Positions 1 through 9,622 of a stretch of DNA of 64,000 bases are shown here, piece after piece. Each line of letters opens with the position of its first letter. Positions within the stretch are counted from its first letter, which is position 1. Source of the stretch: Halomonas alkaliantarctica (GTDB lineage Bacteria > Pseudomonadota > Gammaproteobacteria > Pseudomonadales > Halomonadaceae). Under the pieces are notes generated by a model. That model had not been told where the DNA came from. It was given only the letters and a program-made list of their open reading frames with translations, and made no database searches. A program made the position numbers and the translations under genes. The stretch spans positions 3,596,001-3,660,000 of the forward strand of contig NZ_CP122961.1 of the NCBI RefSeq assembly GCF_029854215.1, given 5' to 3'.

Positions 1-951
1 TGTTGCGCCTTCACGAGCGCCGACTTCCGGGTGCTTCAAGCAGCACTCCCACTCCAGCACCGCCCAGCCTTGGTAGTCGTTGGCCGCCATCCAGGAGAAG
101 ATCGACTTGAAGTCGATTTGGCCATCACCCAAGGAGCGGAAACGGCCCGCGCGCTCCGTCCACGACTGATAGCCGGAGTAAACGCCCTGCTTGGGGCTGG
201 GGTTAAACTCGGCGTCCTTAACGTGAAACATCTGAATGTGGTCGCGATACACGTCCAGAAAGCCGCGGTAGTCGAGCTGCTGCAGGATCAGGTGGCTAGG
301 GTCGTAAAGGATGTGGCAGCGCGGGTGGTTGCCGACCCGTTCGAGGAACATCTCAAAGGTGATGCCGTCGTGGAGGTCTTCACCGGGATGAATCTCGTAG
401 CAGAGGTTCACACCCGCCTCGTCAAAGGCGTCCAGAATCGGCCGCCAGCGATTCGCCAGCTCGTCGAACGCCGTCTCGACCAATCCCGCCGGACGCTGGG
501 GCCAGGGATAGATAAACGGCCACGCCAAGGACCCGGAAAAGGTGCCGTGGTCGGTTAAACCAAGGTTTTGCGATGCCTGAGCGGCCAATTTTAGCTGTTC
601 GACAGCCCACTCCTGGCGCGCCTTGGGATTACCGCGCACTTCGGGTACCGCGAAGCCGTCGAACATCTCATCGTAAGCGGGATGTACTGCGACCAGTTGG
701 CCCTGAAGATGAGTGGAGAGCTCTGTCAGCGCCAGACCGTGTTCGGCCAGGGTGCCTTTGATCTCGTCGCAGTAGGTGCGACTCTCGGCAGCACGTTTGA
801 GATCGAACAGGCGCGCATCCCAACTGGGAATCTGTACGCCCTGATAACCCAGCCCCGCTGCCCAGGCGGCAATGCTGTCGAGATTATTAAAGGGGGCTTC
901 GTCACCGGCGAACTGGGCGAGAAAGAGCGCTGGCCCTTTGATGGTTTTCAT
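1..951 (-). CDS. Sugar phosphate isomerase/epimerase, TIM barrel (3' end outside window)
   Basis: The frame is open from an ATG at 951 down to base 1 (317 codons, no stop), so the C-terminus lies outside. The translation reads as a xylose-isomerase-like / AP-endonuclease-2 TIM barrel: an early GYQGVQIPSWD strand, EIHPGED near residue 195, then YDPSHL, HVKDAEF and a late LEWECC segment, which carry the acidic and histidine metal ligands of this fold. Family members isomerise or epimerise sugars or inositol intermediates in the cytoplasm. It is the last visible gene of the ABC operon beginning at 4577, 74 bp after the binding-protein gene, so it probably acts on the imported sugar. The exact substrate cannot be read from sequence. 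Confidence 0.85.
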   Translation of the reverse strand, partial: MKTIKGPALFLAQFAGDEAPFNNLDSIAAWAAGLGYQGVQIPSWDARLFDLKRAAESRTYCDEIKGTLAEHGLALTELSTHLQGQLVAVHPAYDEMFDGFAVPEVRGNPKARQEWAVEQLKLAAQASQNLGLTDHGTFSGSLAWPFIYPWPQRPAGLVETAFDELANRWRPILDAFDEAGVNLCYEIHPGEDLHDGITFEMFLERVGNHPRCHILYDPSHLILQQLDYRGFLDVYRDHIQMFHVKDAEFNPSPKQGVYSGYQSWTERAGRFRSLGDGQIDFKSIFSWMAANDYQGWAVLEWECCLKHPEVGAREGAT

Positions 952-1025
952 AGGACTCTCTCAGTGAAATCTAAATGTCGTGAGTAGAGGAGCGCGGGCG
1001 ACTTCACCCGCGCCTTTTGATCAGA

Positions 1026-1991
1026 TCAGAACGGCGAGTCAGGGAAGTAGTACTGCTCGGCGTTCTCCTGGGTGATCAGCGGTGAGCCCAAAATGTACTC
1101 GCCCAAAACCGGACCATTGGAGACAAAGTGCTGTACGGTCAGATCCATGGCGGTGGCAATCATGGCAGGCGGATAGAGCACGTCCACCGGCACCAGTTCG
1201 TCGCCGTCCATGACCCGCTTGATGATGTCCTTCATGCCCGCACCACCGACGATAAACAGCTCGTCTTCACGATCCGCCTGGCGCACTGCTTCAATGACCC
1301 CTAGCGCGATATCGTCATCCTGAGCCCAGACAGCGTCGATATTGTCGAAGCGCGATAGGTAGTCCTGCATCACTTCAAACCCATCGTCGCGGTTCCAGTT
1401 GGCGTGCTGCATATCGAGGATATTGACCTCGGAGCCCTCGATCGCCTCTTGGAAGCCTTGAACCCGCTCATCGTCGATCACCGTGGGAATACCGCGCAGC
1501 ACCACAATGTCGCCCTGATCATCAAGTCGCTCGCGGATGTACTCGCCGGAAACACGGCCTAACTCATGGTTATTACCCGCCACATAGAGATCCTGGATAC
1601 CCTCTTCCGTCAGGCCTCGATCCACCACGGTGACGAACACCCCGGACGCTTTAACCCGGCGCACCGGATCGGTCAGCGGCCCAGACTCAAACGGCAGCAC
1701 CACCAGCGCGTCGATGTTGCGCAGCGATACCAAATCTTCGAGATCATTGGCCTGCTCTCCCGCCGTGCCCGCGGTAGAGATGGTGATCTCGATATCGGGA
1801 TAGAGCGCCTCAAGGCGTTTTTTGGCCTCTTCGGCATGGTAGTTAACGCCCCCCGTCCAACCATGGGTGGCGGCAGGAATGGAGACACCGATGGTGTACT
1901 CCTGGGCAACGGCGGCGCCGGAGAGCGCTATTGCTGAAGTGAGTGCGGCAGTAGTGACGCAGGTCTTCACTGCTGTTTTGATAGTTCGCAT
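1026..1991 (-). CDS. Periplasmic sugar-binding protein of ribose-type ABC transporter
   Basis: 321 aa. The start at 1991 is chosen because AAGGAG lies eight bases upstream and the protein then opens with a signal peptide ending near AVAQE; the frame is open upstream, but that extension overlaps the permease gene and is not protein-like. The body is a periplasmic-binding-protein type 1 fold (IGVSIPAATHGW at the mature N-terminus, VVLPFES, VDRGL, WAQDDDIALGVIEA). It should deliver a monosaccharide or polyol to the permease encoded just upstream. A GWTGGVNYHAEEA start is common in poorly characterised sugar-binding clusters, so the ligand remains open. Confidence 0.88.
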   Translation of the reverse strand: MRTIKTAVKTCVTTAALTSAIALSGAAVAQEYTIGVSIPAATHGWTGGVNYHAEEAKKRLEALYPDIEITISTAGTAGEQANDLEDLVSLRNIDALVVLPFESGPLTDPVRRVKASGVFVTVVDRGLTEEGIQDLYVAGNNHELGRVSGEYIRERLDDQGDIVVLRGIPTVIDDERVQGFQEAIEGSEVNILDMQHANWNRDDGFEVMQDYLSRFDNIDAVWAQDDDIALGVIEAVRQADREDELFIVGGAGMKDIIKRVMDGDELVPVDVLYPPAMIATAMDLTVQHFVSNGPVLGEYILGSPLITQENAEQYYFPDSPF

Positions 1992-2047
1992 AGTGATGCT
2001 CCTTTCGTGTTTGTACTTGTTATGTCGCGCGCTGATAGCTGGTGAGT

Positions 2048-3085
2048 TTATGGCCCTGTCTTCCTCCAAGATGCACGCTGCAGATAGACCGCCACAATGA
2101 TGATGATCCCCTGCACCGTCCCGTTGAGATAATTGGAAATGGCATCGGTCAAGTTGAGAATATTGCCAATCATGGTAAGCATGATGGCGCCCACTACCGT
2201 GCCCCAGATGCGCCCATGCCCACCCTTCAACATGGTGCCGCCGATGATCACCGCGGCAATCGCCTCTAACTCCCAGAGAACACCGGTAGCACCCGATGCA
2301 GAGCCCAGCCGGGGCACATAGATAATCGTCGCCAAGGCCACGCACACGCCCTGTAGCATGTAGGTCATGGTTTTGATGCGGTCGACGTGGATAGCGCTGT
2401 ATTCGGCGACTTTTTCATTGGAGCCGATGGCAAAGCAGTAGCGCCCGAAGCGCGTAAAGTTGAGCAGGATGTAGCCAATAATCGCGACCGCCAGAAACAC
2501 CCAGACCGGGATAGTGATACCCAGAAAGCTGCCGTAATACACCGGGCGGTAGATATCGCGCACTGCCCAGTCCAGGGTGAGGGTGCCGCCATCGGCGAGG
2601 TACGTTACCAATGAACGGTAAATCCCCATGGTGCCCAAGGTGACGATAAACGCCTCAATTTTGCCTTTGGTGGTCACCATGCCGTTGATAAAGCCAGCGC
2701 ACAGCCCCAGTAGCAGCGAGGCGCCCACGCCGAACAGCACAGTGGTCAGCCCCGCGCCAAACTGCTCGACGAGGCTGTTCATTAGAATAATCATCACCCC
2801 GGCAATAAAGGCCGCCATCGCCCCGACCGAAAGGTCCAACCCGCCGGCGGTAATCACGAAGGTGGCGCCGATGGCAATAATGCCGATAAAGGCACTGCGG
2901 GTGAGCATGTTAGAAAGGTTATCCAGGCCCAAAAAAGCCGGATTAATCAGCACGCCCAGTAGCGCAAGCACCGCCAGTGCGACAAAGGGCCCCCAGGTTT
3001 TCAGGTCTATGGCGAAGCCTTTCTGCTTAATCATTTTGTTAGCTGCTTTGTCAGTCGTTTTGTTGTTAGCCATGACGCTGCTCAT
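2048..3085 (-). CDS. Sugar ABC transporter permease, RbsC-like
   Basis: 345 aa inner-membrane permease of the RbsC/BPD_transp_2 family, with about eight to ten hydrophobic segments and the family motif [13 protein letters not shown] near residue 85. The start at 3085 has a GGGAG-type site about nine bases upstream and overlaps the end of the ATPase gene by 20 bp; an internal ATG at 3073 would still overlap by 8 bp. The translational overlap with the ATPase gene argues for coupling. It forms the membrane channel for the sugar bound by the 1026-1991 protein. Confidence 0.88.
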   Translation of the reverse strand: MSSVMANNKTTDKAANKMIKQKGFAIDLKTWGPFVALAVLALLGVLINPAFLGLDNLSNMLTRSAFIGIIAIGATFVITAGGLDLSVGAMAAFIAGVMIILMNSLVEQFGAGLTTVLFGVGASLLLGLCAGFINGMVTTKGKIEAFIVTLGTMGIYRSLVTYLADGGTLTLDWAVRDIYRPVYYGSFLGITIPVWVFLAVAIIGYILLNFTRFGRYCFAIGSNEKVAEYSAIHVDRIKTMTYMLQGVCVALATIIYVPRLGSASGATGVLWELEAIAAVIIGGTMLKGGHGRIWGTVVGAIMLTMIGNILNLTDAISNYLNGTVQGIIIIVAVYLQRASWRKTGP

Positions 3086-4577
3086 CGACCTCTACTCCCT
3101 TAATACCGGATGCGTACTGCATGATTTCGTGTTCGTTAATGTGCTCGCCTTCCAGCACCCCGGTGAGCACCCCGGCGCACATGACCGCTACCCGGTGAGA
3201 AAGGCCGATCAGCTCGCCCATTTCTGAGGAGATCAATATCACCGAGCAGCCTGCCTCGGTTAATTCATGGATAAAGTGATAGATCTGGTGCTTGGTACCT
3301 ACATCGATGCCCCGGGTCGGTTCGTTGATAATCACGATTTCAGGGTCAATGGACATCACCTTGGCGAGTAGCAGCTTTTGCTGATTACCGCCGGAGAGTT
3401 CGGCAGCGTTGCGCACTGCCGTGCGCAGACGGATATCAAAGCGCTCAATGGCCTGTTGAAAGGCCTGCTCTTCACGGCGGCGGTCGATTAATGGATGGCA
3501 GTGAGCGCGCAAATTGAGCAGCGTAACGTTGGAGCGCAGATCCATATTGAGCACCAAGCCTTTACCCTTGCGATCCTCGGTGAGATAAGCAATTCGCTGG
3601 TGCACGGCATCGCGCAGGTGGCGCAATACCACCGGCTGGCCATTGCGCAGCACCTGACCGGCGCTTTTACCGCGCAGCCCCAGCACGGCTTCAATCAGCG
3701 CGGTTCGGCCAGCGCCCACGATGCCGCCAAATCCCAACACTTCCCCTTGGCGCAGAGTAAAACTGGCCTGTTTAACGGCGCCGGGCACCACCATATCCCG
3801 CGCTTCCAGTACCACCGGCGCATCAGAGGGGAGATGCGTACGCGGTGGGTACATTTCAGTGATCTCGCGCCCCACCATCAGTCGTGCCAACTCCTCTTTG
3901 CTGCGCCCGGCCATGGGGCCGCTATCCACCAAATGGCCGTCACGCAGCACCGTCACGCGGTCGGCGATCTGCTCAATTTCACGCAGTTTGTGGGAGATAT
4001 ACAGAATAGCCACGCCACGCTGGCGCAGGCGGTCGATGAGTGCGAACAGCACTTTTACTTCATTTTCCGTCAAGGTCGCGGTGGGTTCGTCCATAATCAG
4101 CACGCGCACGTCGCGGGTGATCGCCTTGGCGATTTCCACCATCTGCTGATCAGAAGTGCTTAAGTCTTTCACTCGGGCGCGTGGATCGACGTGGGTTTCA
4201 AGCTCCTCCAGCGCCGCCCGGCTTTGTTCCCGCATGGCCCGCCGATCCAGAAACACCCCCCGGCGCAGCTCGCGGCCCAGGAAGATGTTCTCCTCTACGC
4301 TGAGCTGTTCCGCCAACGCCAGCTCCTGGTGAATCATCACCACGCCGTCGGATTCCGCCTCACCGCTGGATCTATAGTGCCGTTGGCTGCCGCCCACCAA
4401 AACCTCGCCTGAGGTGGGGCGAAGGTATCCGGCCAGAATTTTTACCAGGGTCGATTTACCGGCACCGTTCTCACCCAGCAGGGCGTGCACTTTGCCCGCC
4501 TGCAGGTCGAGATCAATGTCGAATAACACTTGGTTTTCACCAAACGAGCGGCAGAGTTTGCGCGCTGATAACAGCAT
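3066..4577 (-). CDS. Sugar ABC transporter ATP-binding protein (two ABC domains)
   Basis: 503 aa, the usual length of RbsA/MglA-type double ATPases. The first domain has a clear Walker [10 protein letters not shown] at residues 35-43 and a Walker B ending in LIMDEPTA. The second carries the usual degenerate Walker A ([12 protein letters not shown]), a signature [14 protein letters not shown] and [12 protein letters not shown]. It energises import through the 2048-3085 permease. It is the first gene of the minus-strand operon and diverges from the ROK regulator gene across about 100 bp, which makes that regulator its likely repressor. Confidence 0.9.
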   Translation of the reverse strand: MLLSARKLCRSFGENQVLFDIDLDLQAGKVHALLGENGAGKSTLVKILAGYLRPTSGEVLVGGSQRHYRSSGEAESDGVVMIHQELALAEQLSVEENIFLGRELRRGVFLDRRAMREQSRAALEELETHVDPRARVKDLSTSDQQMVEIAKAITRDVRVLIMDEPTATLTENEVKVLFALIDRLRQRGVAILYISHKLREIEQIADRVTVLRDGHLVDSGPMAGRSKEELARLMVGREITEMYPPRTHLPSDAPVVLEARDMVVPGAVKQASFTLRQGEVLGFGGIVGAGRTALIEAVLGLRGKSAGQVLRNGQPVVLRHLRDAVHQRIAYLTEDRKGKGLVLNMDLRSNVTLLNLRAHCHPLIDRRREEQAFQQAIERFDIRLRTAVRNAAELSGGNQQKLLLAKVMSIDPEIVIINEPTRGIDVGTKHQIYHFIHELTEAGCSVILISSEMGELIGLSHRVAVMCAGVLTGVLEGEHINEHEIMQYASGIKGVEVDEQRHG

Positions 4578-4656
4578 GGGGCCACCTGATAATGTCTGTT
4601 GTTATTGTGTTGGAGGCTTATCCACATCGATTGCTTTAGGTTGATGCTTGATTTAC

Positions 4657-4689
4657 TTTAGGTGCTAAAATAAATACTTGCATATGCAA
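4657..4689. promoter_or_regulatory. Candidate ROK operator and start-region palindrome
   Basis: The gap between the ABC ATPase gene and the ROK gene holds TTTAG-GTG-CTAAA (4657-4669), a perfect 5-bp inverted repeat in AT-rich DNA, like the AT-rich dyads bound by ROK repressors. A second perfect palindrome, TTGCATATGCAA, covers 4678-4689 and includes the possible ATG start of the ROK gene. Assignment to this regulator is inference from position. Confidence 0.4.
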
Positions 4690-5919
4690 CTTAGGTCGCA
4701 CGACCCTATGGCTCTTTCATCGACTGATACTAGCCGCATCGGCAACACCCTGGCGGTGATCCGCACCCTGCGAGATCAAGGGCCGGTGGCACGCACCGAT
4801 CTAGGCAAACTCAATGGCATTAGCTCCGCTACCGTCACCTCGATTAGCTCCGAGCTGCTCCAGCAGGGGCTGATCAGTGAGCGCCCGCCCGAAACACCCC
4901 GTTCAAACGGGCGTGGTCGACCGAAAACCTTGATTGAACTCAAGCCTAATGCCGCCTGTGTGGTGTGCATCAAGCTATCGATCAATGAGATCCAACTGGT
5001 GGTCGGGGATTTTGCGGGCCAGGTTCGCCATAGCGAGCTCCACGTGGTGCCCACCTTGACGATGAGCGCCGACGACCTGGCAGCACTGCTGGAAGACAAG
5101 ATCAGCACTGTTTGCACTCAACAGCTGAAAGGTTTTCAACGCTTGGCGGGGATCTGTTTGGCGGTGCAGGGCGTGGTGTCTTCGCAGAGCGGTACGGTTA
5201 TCTGGTCACCCGCGTTAAGCTTCCGTAACGCACCGGTCTCGGCGCGATTAGCGGAGCGTTTTCACTGCAGCGTGCTGCTGGAGAATGATGCCAACTGTAT
5301 CGCCAGCGTTTTAGCGGCACAGTCCGCCTATGCAGACTGCCCCAATTTAGTGGTCATTATGCTGGGCTACGGCATTGGCATGTCGGTGTTGATTAACGGC
5401 GTGCCTTATCTCGGCGCCAATGGGTCGGCGGCCGAGTTTGGGCATAGCAAATACCACCCAGATGGCGCACTTTGCGCCTGCGGTCGACGGGGCTGCATTG
5501 AAGCCTATGCCAGCGACTACGCGCTCTATCGCGCCGCCGCCAGCCATTTAGAACTTCCCTCTGGCGACAGTGCCCACCCTTCAGAGCAGCAGATGCAGGC
5601 GCTCACCCAATTGGCATTAAACGGCGAACCGACTGTACAGCGCATTTATGCCGAGGCTGGCCGGGCATTGGGTTTCGGCATTGCCAATGTGCTGGCGCTG
5701 TTCAACCCCGATCTAGTCCTGATTACCGGTTCCGGCGTACGCGGTTTTGACGTTATGCAGACCGCCATGCACAGCGCCATTAATGATGCCCTGGTGGCCG
5801 AACTGATGGGCACCACCCGCATCGAAAGCTGCGCCTGGGAGCGCGACATGACTTGCATGGGCGGTATCGCCCTGGCGCTACACGCCACCGATACTCAAAC
5901 GCTGCTGGATAGCGATTAA
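4678..5919 (+). CDS. ROK-family transcriptional regulator
   Basis: About 413 aa. An N-terminal winged helix (residues 20-80, ISSATVTSISSELLQQGLI) is followed by a ROK sugar-kinase-like domain with the DANCIA segment and the zinc motif CACGRRGCIE, as in XylR/NagC/Mlc-type repressors. The start is uncertain: the longest frame opens at a TTG at 4678, with ATGs at 4684 and 4708, and none has a strong ribosome-binding site. It is divergent from the ABC operon, so it probably represses that operon and responds to its sugar. Confidence 0.87.
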   Translation: MHMQLRSHDPMALSSTDTSRIGNTLAVIRTLRDQGPVARTDLGKLNGISSATVTSISSELLQQGLISERPPETPRSNGRGRPKTLIELKPNAACVVCIKLSINEIQLVVGDFAGQVRHSELHVVPTLTMSADDLAALLEDKISTVCTQQLKGFQRLAGICLAVQGVVSSQSGTVIWSPALSFRNAPVSARLAERFHCSVLLENDANCIASVLAAQSAYADCPNLVVIMLGYGIGMSVLINGVPYLGANGSAAEFGHSKYHPDGALCACGRRGCIEAYASDYALYRAAASHLELPSGDSAHPSEQQMQALTQLALNGEPTVQRIYAEAGRALGFGIANVLALFNPDLVLITGSGVRGFDVMQTAMHSAINDALVAELMGTTRIESCAWERDMTCMGGIALALHATDTQTLLDSD

Positions 5920-5925
5920 TGGGTG

Positions 5926-6702
5926 TCAGTCGTGATAAACCACACTTCGCCCACCATCAATGGTCAAGCAGCTTGCGTTAATAAAGGGCGCCTCATCCGA
6001 GGCCAGAAAGACGGCCGTCATGGCCACTTCCTCGGGCTGCCCCAACCGCCCTGGCGGCAGCAACGCTTCGATGCGGGCTTTAGCCGCAGCGGGGTCATCG
6101 AACGTCTGCCAATGCGCCTCCACCGCCGGAGTGGCGATATAGCCCGGCGCAATCGCATTGACCCGCACACCGCGCGGAGCGTATTCAATGCCGAGTGCTC
6201 GGGTTAAACCAATCAAACCGTGCTTGGCCACCGGATAGGGAAAACAGCCGGGAATAATCGAGAAGCTGTGGGTGGAGGCAATGTTGATAATGGCACCGCC
6301 CCCCTGCTCAATAAGATCCGGCAGGACTGCCCGACTGCAGTGCCAGGCGCCTTCAAGATCGACCGCGAGGCACTGCTGCCAGGCCTCGTCCGGCATAGCG
6401 AGTGGCTCGTAGAAAACATTCATCCCGGCGTTATTGATCAAGGTGGTCAAGGGGCCGTTCCTTTCCCGCGCTTTTGCTACGGCGGCGTCCACCATTGCGC
6501 GGTCAGCAATATCCGCAATCAGCGCCTGGACGTTATGCCCTTCACTACGCAGCTCCGTCGCCAGCCTCTCGACACTATCACCCTCCCGATCCAGCAAGGC
6601 GACCGTGGCACCCTCTCGTACGCAGGCCTCGGCAATGGCACGTCCGATGCCCGTAGCTGCCCCGGTGACTAGGATGTGCTTGGCTGCCAGCCTGGCGGTC
6701 AT
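5926..6702 (-). CDS. SDR oxidoreductase, probable aldose 1-dehydrogenase
   Basis: 258 aa classical short-chain dehydrogenase: cofactor motif TGAATGIG at residues 13-20, NNAG at 90-93, catalytic Ser143, Tyr156 and Lys160 (YPVAK). The ATG at 6702 has AGAGGA six bases upstream. It is the last gene of the arabinose operon, after the L-arabinonate dehydratase. The position, and a C-terminus ending in DGGRSVVYHD that I associate with sugar dehydrogenases of this class, suggest oxidation of L-arabinose or a related aldose to its lactone. A role on a downstream keto acid is also possible. It converges on the ROK gene with only 6 bp between them. Confidence 0.75.
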   Translation of the reverse strand: MTARLAAKHILVTGAATGIGRAIAEACVREGATVALLDREGDSVERLATELRSEGHNVQALIADIADRAMVDAAVAKARERNGPLTTLINNAGMNVFYEPLAMPDEAWQQCLAVDLEGAWHCSRAVLPDLIEQGGGAIINIASTHSFSIIPGCFPYPVAKHGLIGLTRALGIEYAPRGVRVNAIAPGYIATPAVEAHWQTFDDPAAAKARIEALLPPGRLGQPEEVAMTAVFLASDEAPFINASCLTIDGGRSVVYHD

Positions 6703-6742
6703 GGTGTTTCCTCTTGCGTACGTTCAGTTCGCCAGTCAAACA

Positions 6743-8488
6743 TCAATGCGAGTGCCGCGGCACATCAGACCCGCGGCAGCCGACCAGGAAGTCGAAGTCG
6801 CAGCCTTCGTCCGCCTGGAGTACACGCTCAATATACAGCTGGCGATACCCACCTTGGCTGGCGATCAGCGTCGAGGCGGCGTTGGGGTCGCTTTCGGCCA
6901 GGCGCGAGGCAAGCTCTTCATCGCTGATTTCCAGATGCAGGCCGCCGCTGGCGCAGTCGAGTTCGATCCAGTCGCCGTTGCGTACCGCCGCTAGCGGGCC
7001 GCCAGCAGCGGCTTCGGGGGCGACGTGCAGTACCACGGTGCCGTAGGCGGTGCCGCTCATGCGTGCATCGGAAATACGCACCATATCGGTAATCCCCTGG
7101 GCGAGGATCTTGGGCGGCAGGCCCATGTTGCCTACCTCGGCCATGCCATGATAACCGCGGGGGCCGCAGTGTTTCATGACCAGGATGTCGTTGGCTTCCA
7201 CGTCCAGGTCCGGGTCGTTAATGCGTGCTTTGTAGTCGTCGAAGTCTTCAAACACTACCGCGCGACCGCGGTGCTGCATCAGCTCGGCGGTTGCCGCCGA
7301 GGGCTTGAGCACCGCACCGTTGGGGGCCAGATTGCCGCGCACCACGCATATACCACCGTCTGCGGTGAGGGGGTTGTCCAGCGGGCGAATGACTTCATCG
7401 TTGTACAGTGGGGCGTCCTGAACGTTCTCCCAAAGTGTTTTGCCGTTGACGGTGAGTGCGTCCTTGAAGGGCAGCCGGTCGGCTTCACCCAGGCGCCTGA
7501 GCACCGCCGGTAGACCGCCCGCATAGTAAAACTCTTCCATCAAAAAGCGCCCCGAGGGCTGAAGATCCACCACCGTGGGGGTGCCGCGCCCTACCCGGCT
7601 CCAGTCGTCAAGCGTCAGATCCACGCCGATGCGCCCGGCAATCGCTTTGAGGTGAATCACCGCGTTGGTGGAGCCGCCGATGGCGGCGTTGGTGCGGATG
7701 GCGTTGTCGAAGGCTTCTTTCGTGAGGATTTTGGACAGCCGCAGGTCTTCGTTGACCATCTCGACAATCCGGTTACCCGATAAATGGGCCAGCACGTAGC
7801 GGCGGGAGTCCACCGCGGGAATCGCCGCATTGTGGGGCAGCGAGGTACCCAGGGATTCGGCCATACAGGCCATGGTGGAGGCGGTGCCCATGGTGTTGCA
7901 GGTACCCGCAGAACGGGACATGCCCGCCTCGGCGGCCATAAAGTCGTGCAGTGAAATCTCACCCGCCTTGACCTGCTCGGAGAGCTTCCACACCACGGTA
8001 CCGGAGCCGATATCCTTGCCCTTGTGCTTGCCGTTGAGCATCGGCCCGCCAGTCACCACGATGGTGGGGATATCGCAGCTCGCCGCCCCCATCAGCAGTG
8101 CCGGGGTGGTTTTATCGCAGCCCACCAGCAGTACCACACCATCCATGGGGTTGCCGCGAATGGCTTCTTCCACGTCCATGCTGGCCAGGTTACGGGTGAA
8201 CATGGCCGTGGGACGCAGGTTGGATTCGCCGTTGGAAAACACCGGAAACTCCACCGGATAGCCGCCCGCCTCCAGGATGCCCTGCTTCACGTGTTCCGCC
8301 AATTTGCGGAAGTGGGCGTTGCAGGGCGTCAGCTCCGACCAGGTGTTGCAGATACCGATGATCGGCTTGCCCTGGAACTCATGGTCGGGGATGCCCTGGT
8401 TTTTCATCCAACTACGGTACATAAAACCGTTTTTATCGGCGGTGCCAAACCATTGGGCGGAGCGTAGGGGCGGCTTGCGATCAGACAT
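6743..8488 (-). CDS. L-arabinonate dehydratase (IlvD/EDD family), copy 1
   Basis: 581 aa. It closely matches the Rhizobium L-arabinonate dehydratase as I recall it. Cluster cysteines are visible at Cys56 (TPCNAHF), Cys124 (GCDKTTP, followed by the carbamylated-lysine position Lys126) and Cys197 (SAGTCNTMG). The late SDARMSGTAYG segment carries the catalytic serine. It converts L-arabinonate to 2-keto-3-deoxy-L-arabinonate. It sits between araH and the SDR in the minus operon. A near-identical copy lies at 14622-16367, with 12 residue differences by eye, five of them in the first twelve residues. Confidence 0.92.
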   Translation of the reverse strand: MSDRKPPLRSAQWFGTADKNGFMYRSWMKNQGIPDHEFQGKPIIGICNTWSELTPCNAHFRKLAEHVKQGILEAGGYPVEFPVFSNGESNLRPTAMFTRNLASMDVEEAIRGNPMDGVVLLVGCDKTTPALLMGAASCDIPTIVVTGGPMLNGKHKGKDIGSGTVVWKLSEQVKAGEISLHDFMAAEAGMSRSAGTCNTMGTASTMACMAESLGTSLPHNAAIPAVDSRRYVLAHLSGNRIVEMVNEDLRLSKILTKEAFDNAIRTNAAIGGSTNAVIHLKAIAGRIGVDLTLDDWSRVGRGTPTVVDLQPSGRFLMEEFYYAGGLPAVLRRLGEADRLPFKDALTVNGKTLWENVQDAPLYNDEVIRPLDNPLTADGGICVVRGNLAPNGAVLKPSAATAELMQHRGRAVVFEDFDDYKARINDPDLDVEANDILVMKHCGPRGYHGMAEVGNMGLPPKILAQGITDMVRISDARMSGTAYGTVVLHVAPEAAAGGPLAAVRNGDWIELDCASGGLHLEISDEELASRLAESDPNAASTLIASQGGYRQLYIERVLQADEGCDFDFLVGCRGSDVPRHSH

Positions 8489-8550
8489 GGGGATCTCTCC
8501 GGAAAAAATCGGTGAAAAAGTTCATGGGAAAAAGGCATCGATATGTGGTG

Positions 8551-9567
8551 TTAGGCCCGCTGACGACGAGTGTGTTTCCAGCGGTCAAACATCACGGCCA
8601 GCAGTAGAATTCCACCGCGTACTAGGTACTGGTAAAACGTCGGCACGTTGAGCAGGCCCATGGCATTCTGCACACAGCCCATGATCAGCACCCCGACCAC
8701 CACGCCGGTGATCGTCGCCACACCGCCCGACAGCGCAACCCCGCCCAGTACACAGGCGGAGATTACTGCCAACTCCAGACCCATGGAGGTATTTGGATCC
8801 CCCAGACCCATGCGCGAGGCCAGCAGCACCCCTACGATGCCAGCCACCACACCCTGAAGACCGAAGACAATAATCTTGAGGCGGCGGACGTTGACCCCCG
8901 CCAGCGCAGCGGCCTCGGAGTTACCGCCAGTCGCCAGCACATTGCGCCCGAAGGCAGTCATATTGAGTATTACGCCAAAGATCACAAAGCAGGCCAGCAT
9001 CGTCCATACCGGCAGGGTTAGACCGAGAAAGGAGGCGCTGCCCAGATCGAAGAAGCCCGGCACGGTAATCATCACGGCGTCACCACCCGAGGTGATGTAA
9101 GCCAACCCGCGCACAAACTCCATTGCTGCCAGCGTTGCGATCAGCGAGTTAATGCCGAACTTGGCAATGACCAGGCCGTTAAAGGCACCTACCGCGCCCC
9201 CAGCCACAATGCCCCCTATCACGCCAATAAACACGCTACCGGTGCTGGTGGTCACCGTTGCGGCGACCACCCCTGCAAAGGCCACCGTGGAGGCCACCGA
9301 AAGATCCACCTCACCCAGCGCCAATACCAACATCATGGTGGCGGCTAAACTGCCGATTAAGGTCACCGACAGCAGCAACCCGACCATATTGCGGCCGGTT
9401 AGGAAGTCAGGGATGAGCACCGCTAGCGCGATAAACAACAGCAAAAAAATCGCAATCATGCCCGAGGTATCGAGCAGTGTACGTAGCGGCTTGATAAGCC
9501 CTTGGCGCCCCGCCGGGCGAGCGGGCGCTTTATGGCCATCGCTTTGGGTTACATCGTTCGTTGTCAT
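8551..9567 (-). CDS. araH: L-arabinose ABC transporter permease AraH
   Basis: 338 aa integral membrane protein, aligning along its length with E. coli AraH from memory: LALGEVDLSVASTVAFAGV, NGLVIAKFGINSLIATLA, FGRNVLATGGNSEAAALAGV, VISACVLGGVALSGG and a final VRGGILLLAVMFDRWK. It forms the channel of the AraFGH importer. Its gene lies 55 bp after araG and 62 bp before the L-arabinonate dehydratase gene, linking uptake directly with non-phosphorylative breakdown. Confidence 0.92.
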   Translation of the reverse strand: MTTNDVTQSDGHKAPARPAGRQGLIKPLRTLLDTSGMIAIFLLLFIALAVLIPDFLTGRNMVGLLLSVTLIGSLAATMMLVLALGEVDLSVASTVAFAGVVAATVTTSTGSVFIGVIGGIVAGGAVGAFNGLVIAKFGINSLIATLAAMEFVRGLAYITSGGDAVMITVPGFFDLGSASFLGLTLPVWTMLACFVIFGVILNMTAFGRNVLATGGNSEAAALAGVNVRRLKIIVFGLQGVVAGIVGVLLASRMGLGDPNTSMGLELAVISACVLGGVALSGGVATITGVVVGVLIMGCVQNAMGLLNVPTFYQYLVRGGILLLAVMFDRWKHTRRQRA

Positions 9568-9622
9568 GATTATCGTCCTGAGCGTGTTCTTTTAAGAGCG
9601 AGCGTGCTGAAAAAAAGCCGAC

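Noticed and set aside
1992..2345. 118-residue N-terminal extension of the ABC binding protein
   Set aside because: It overlaps the permease gene, is rich in His/Cys/Arg with no fold, and the internal ATG at 1991 has both a ribosome-binding site and a signal peptide.
3495..4163. 222-codon plus-strand frame over the ABC ATPase gene
   Set aside because: It is antisense to conserved ATPase motifs, has no homology-like pattern and no ribosome-binding site.
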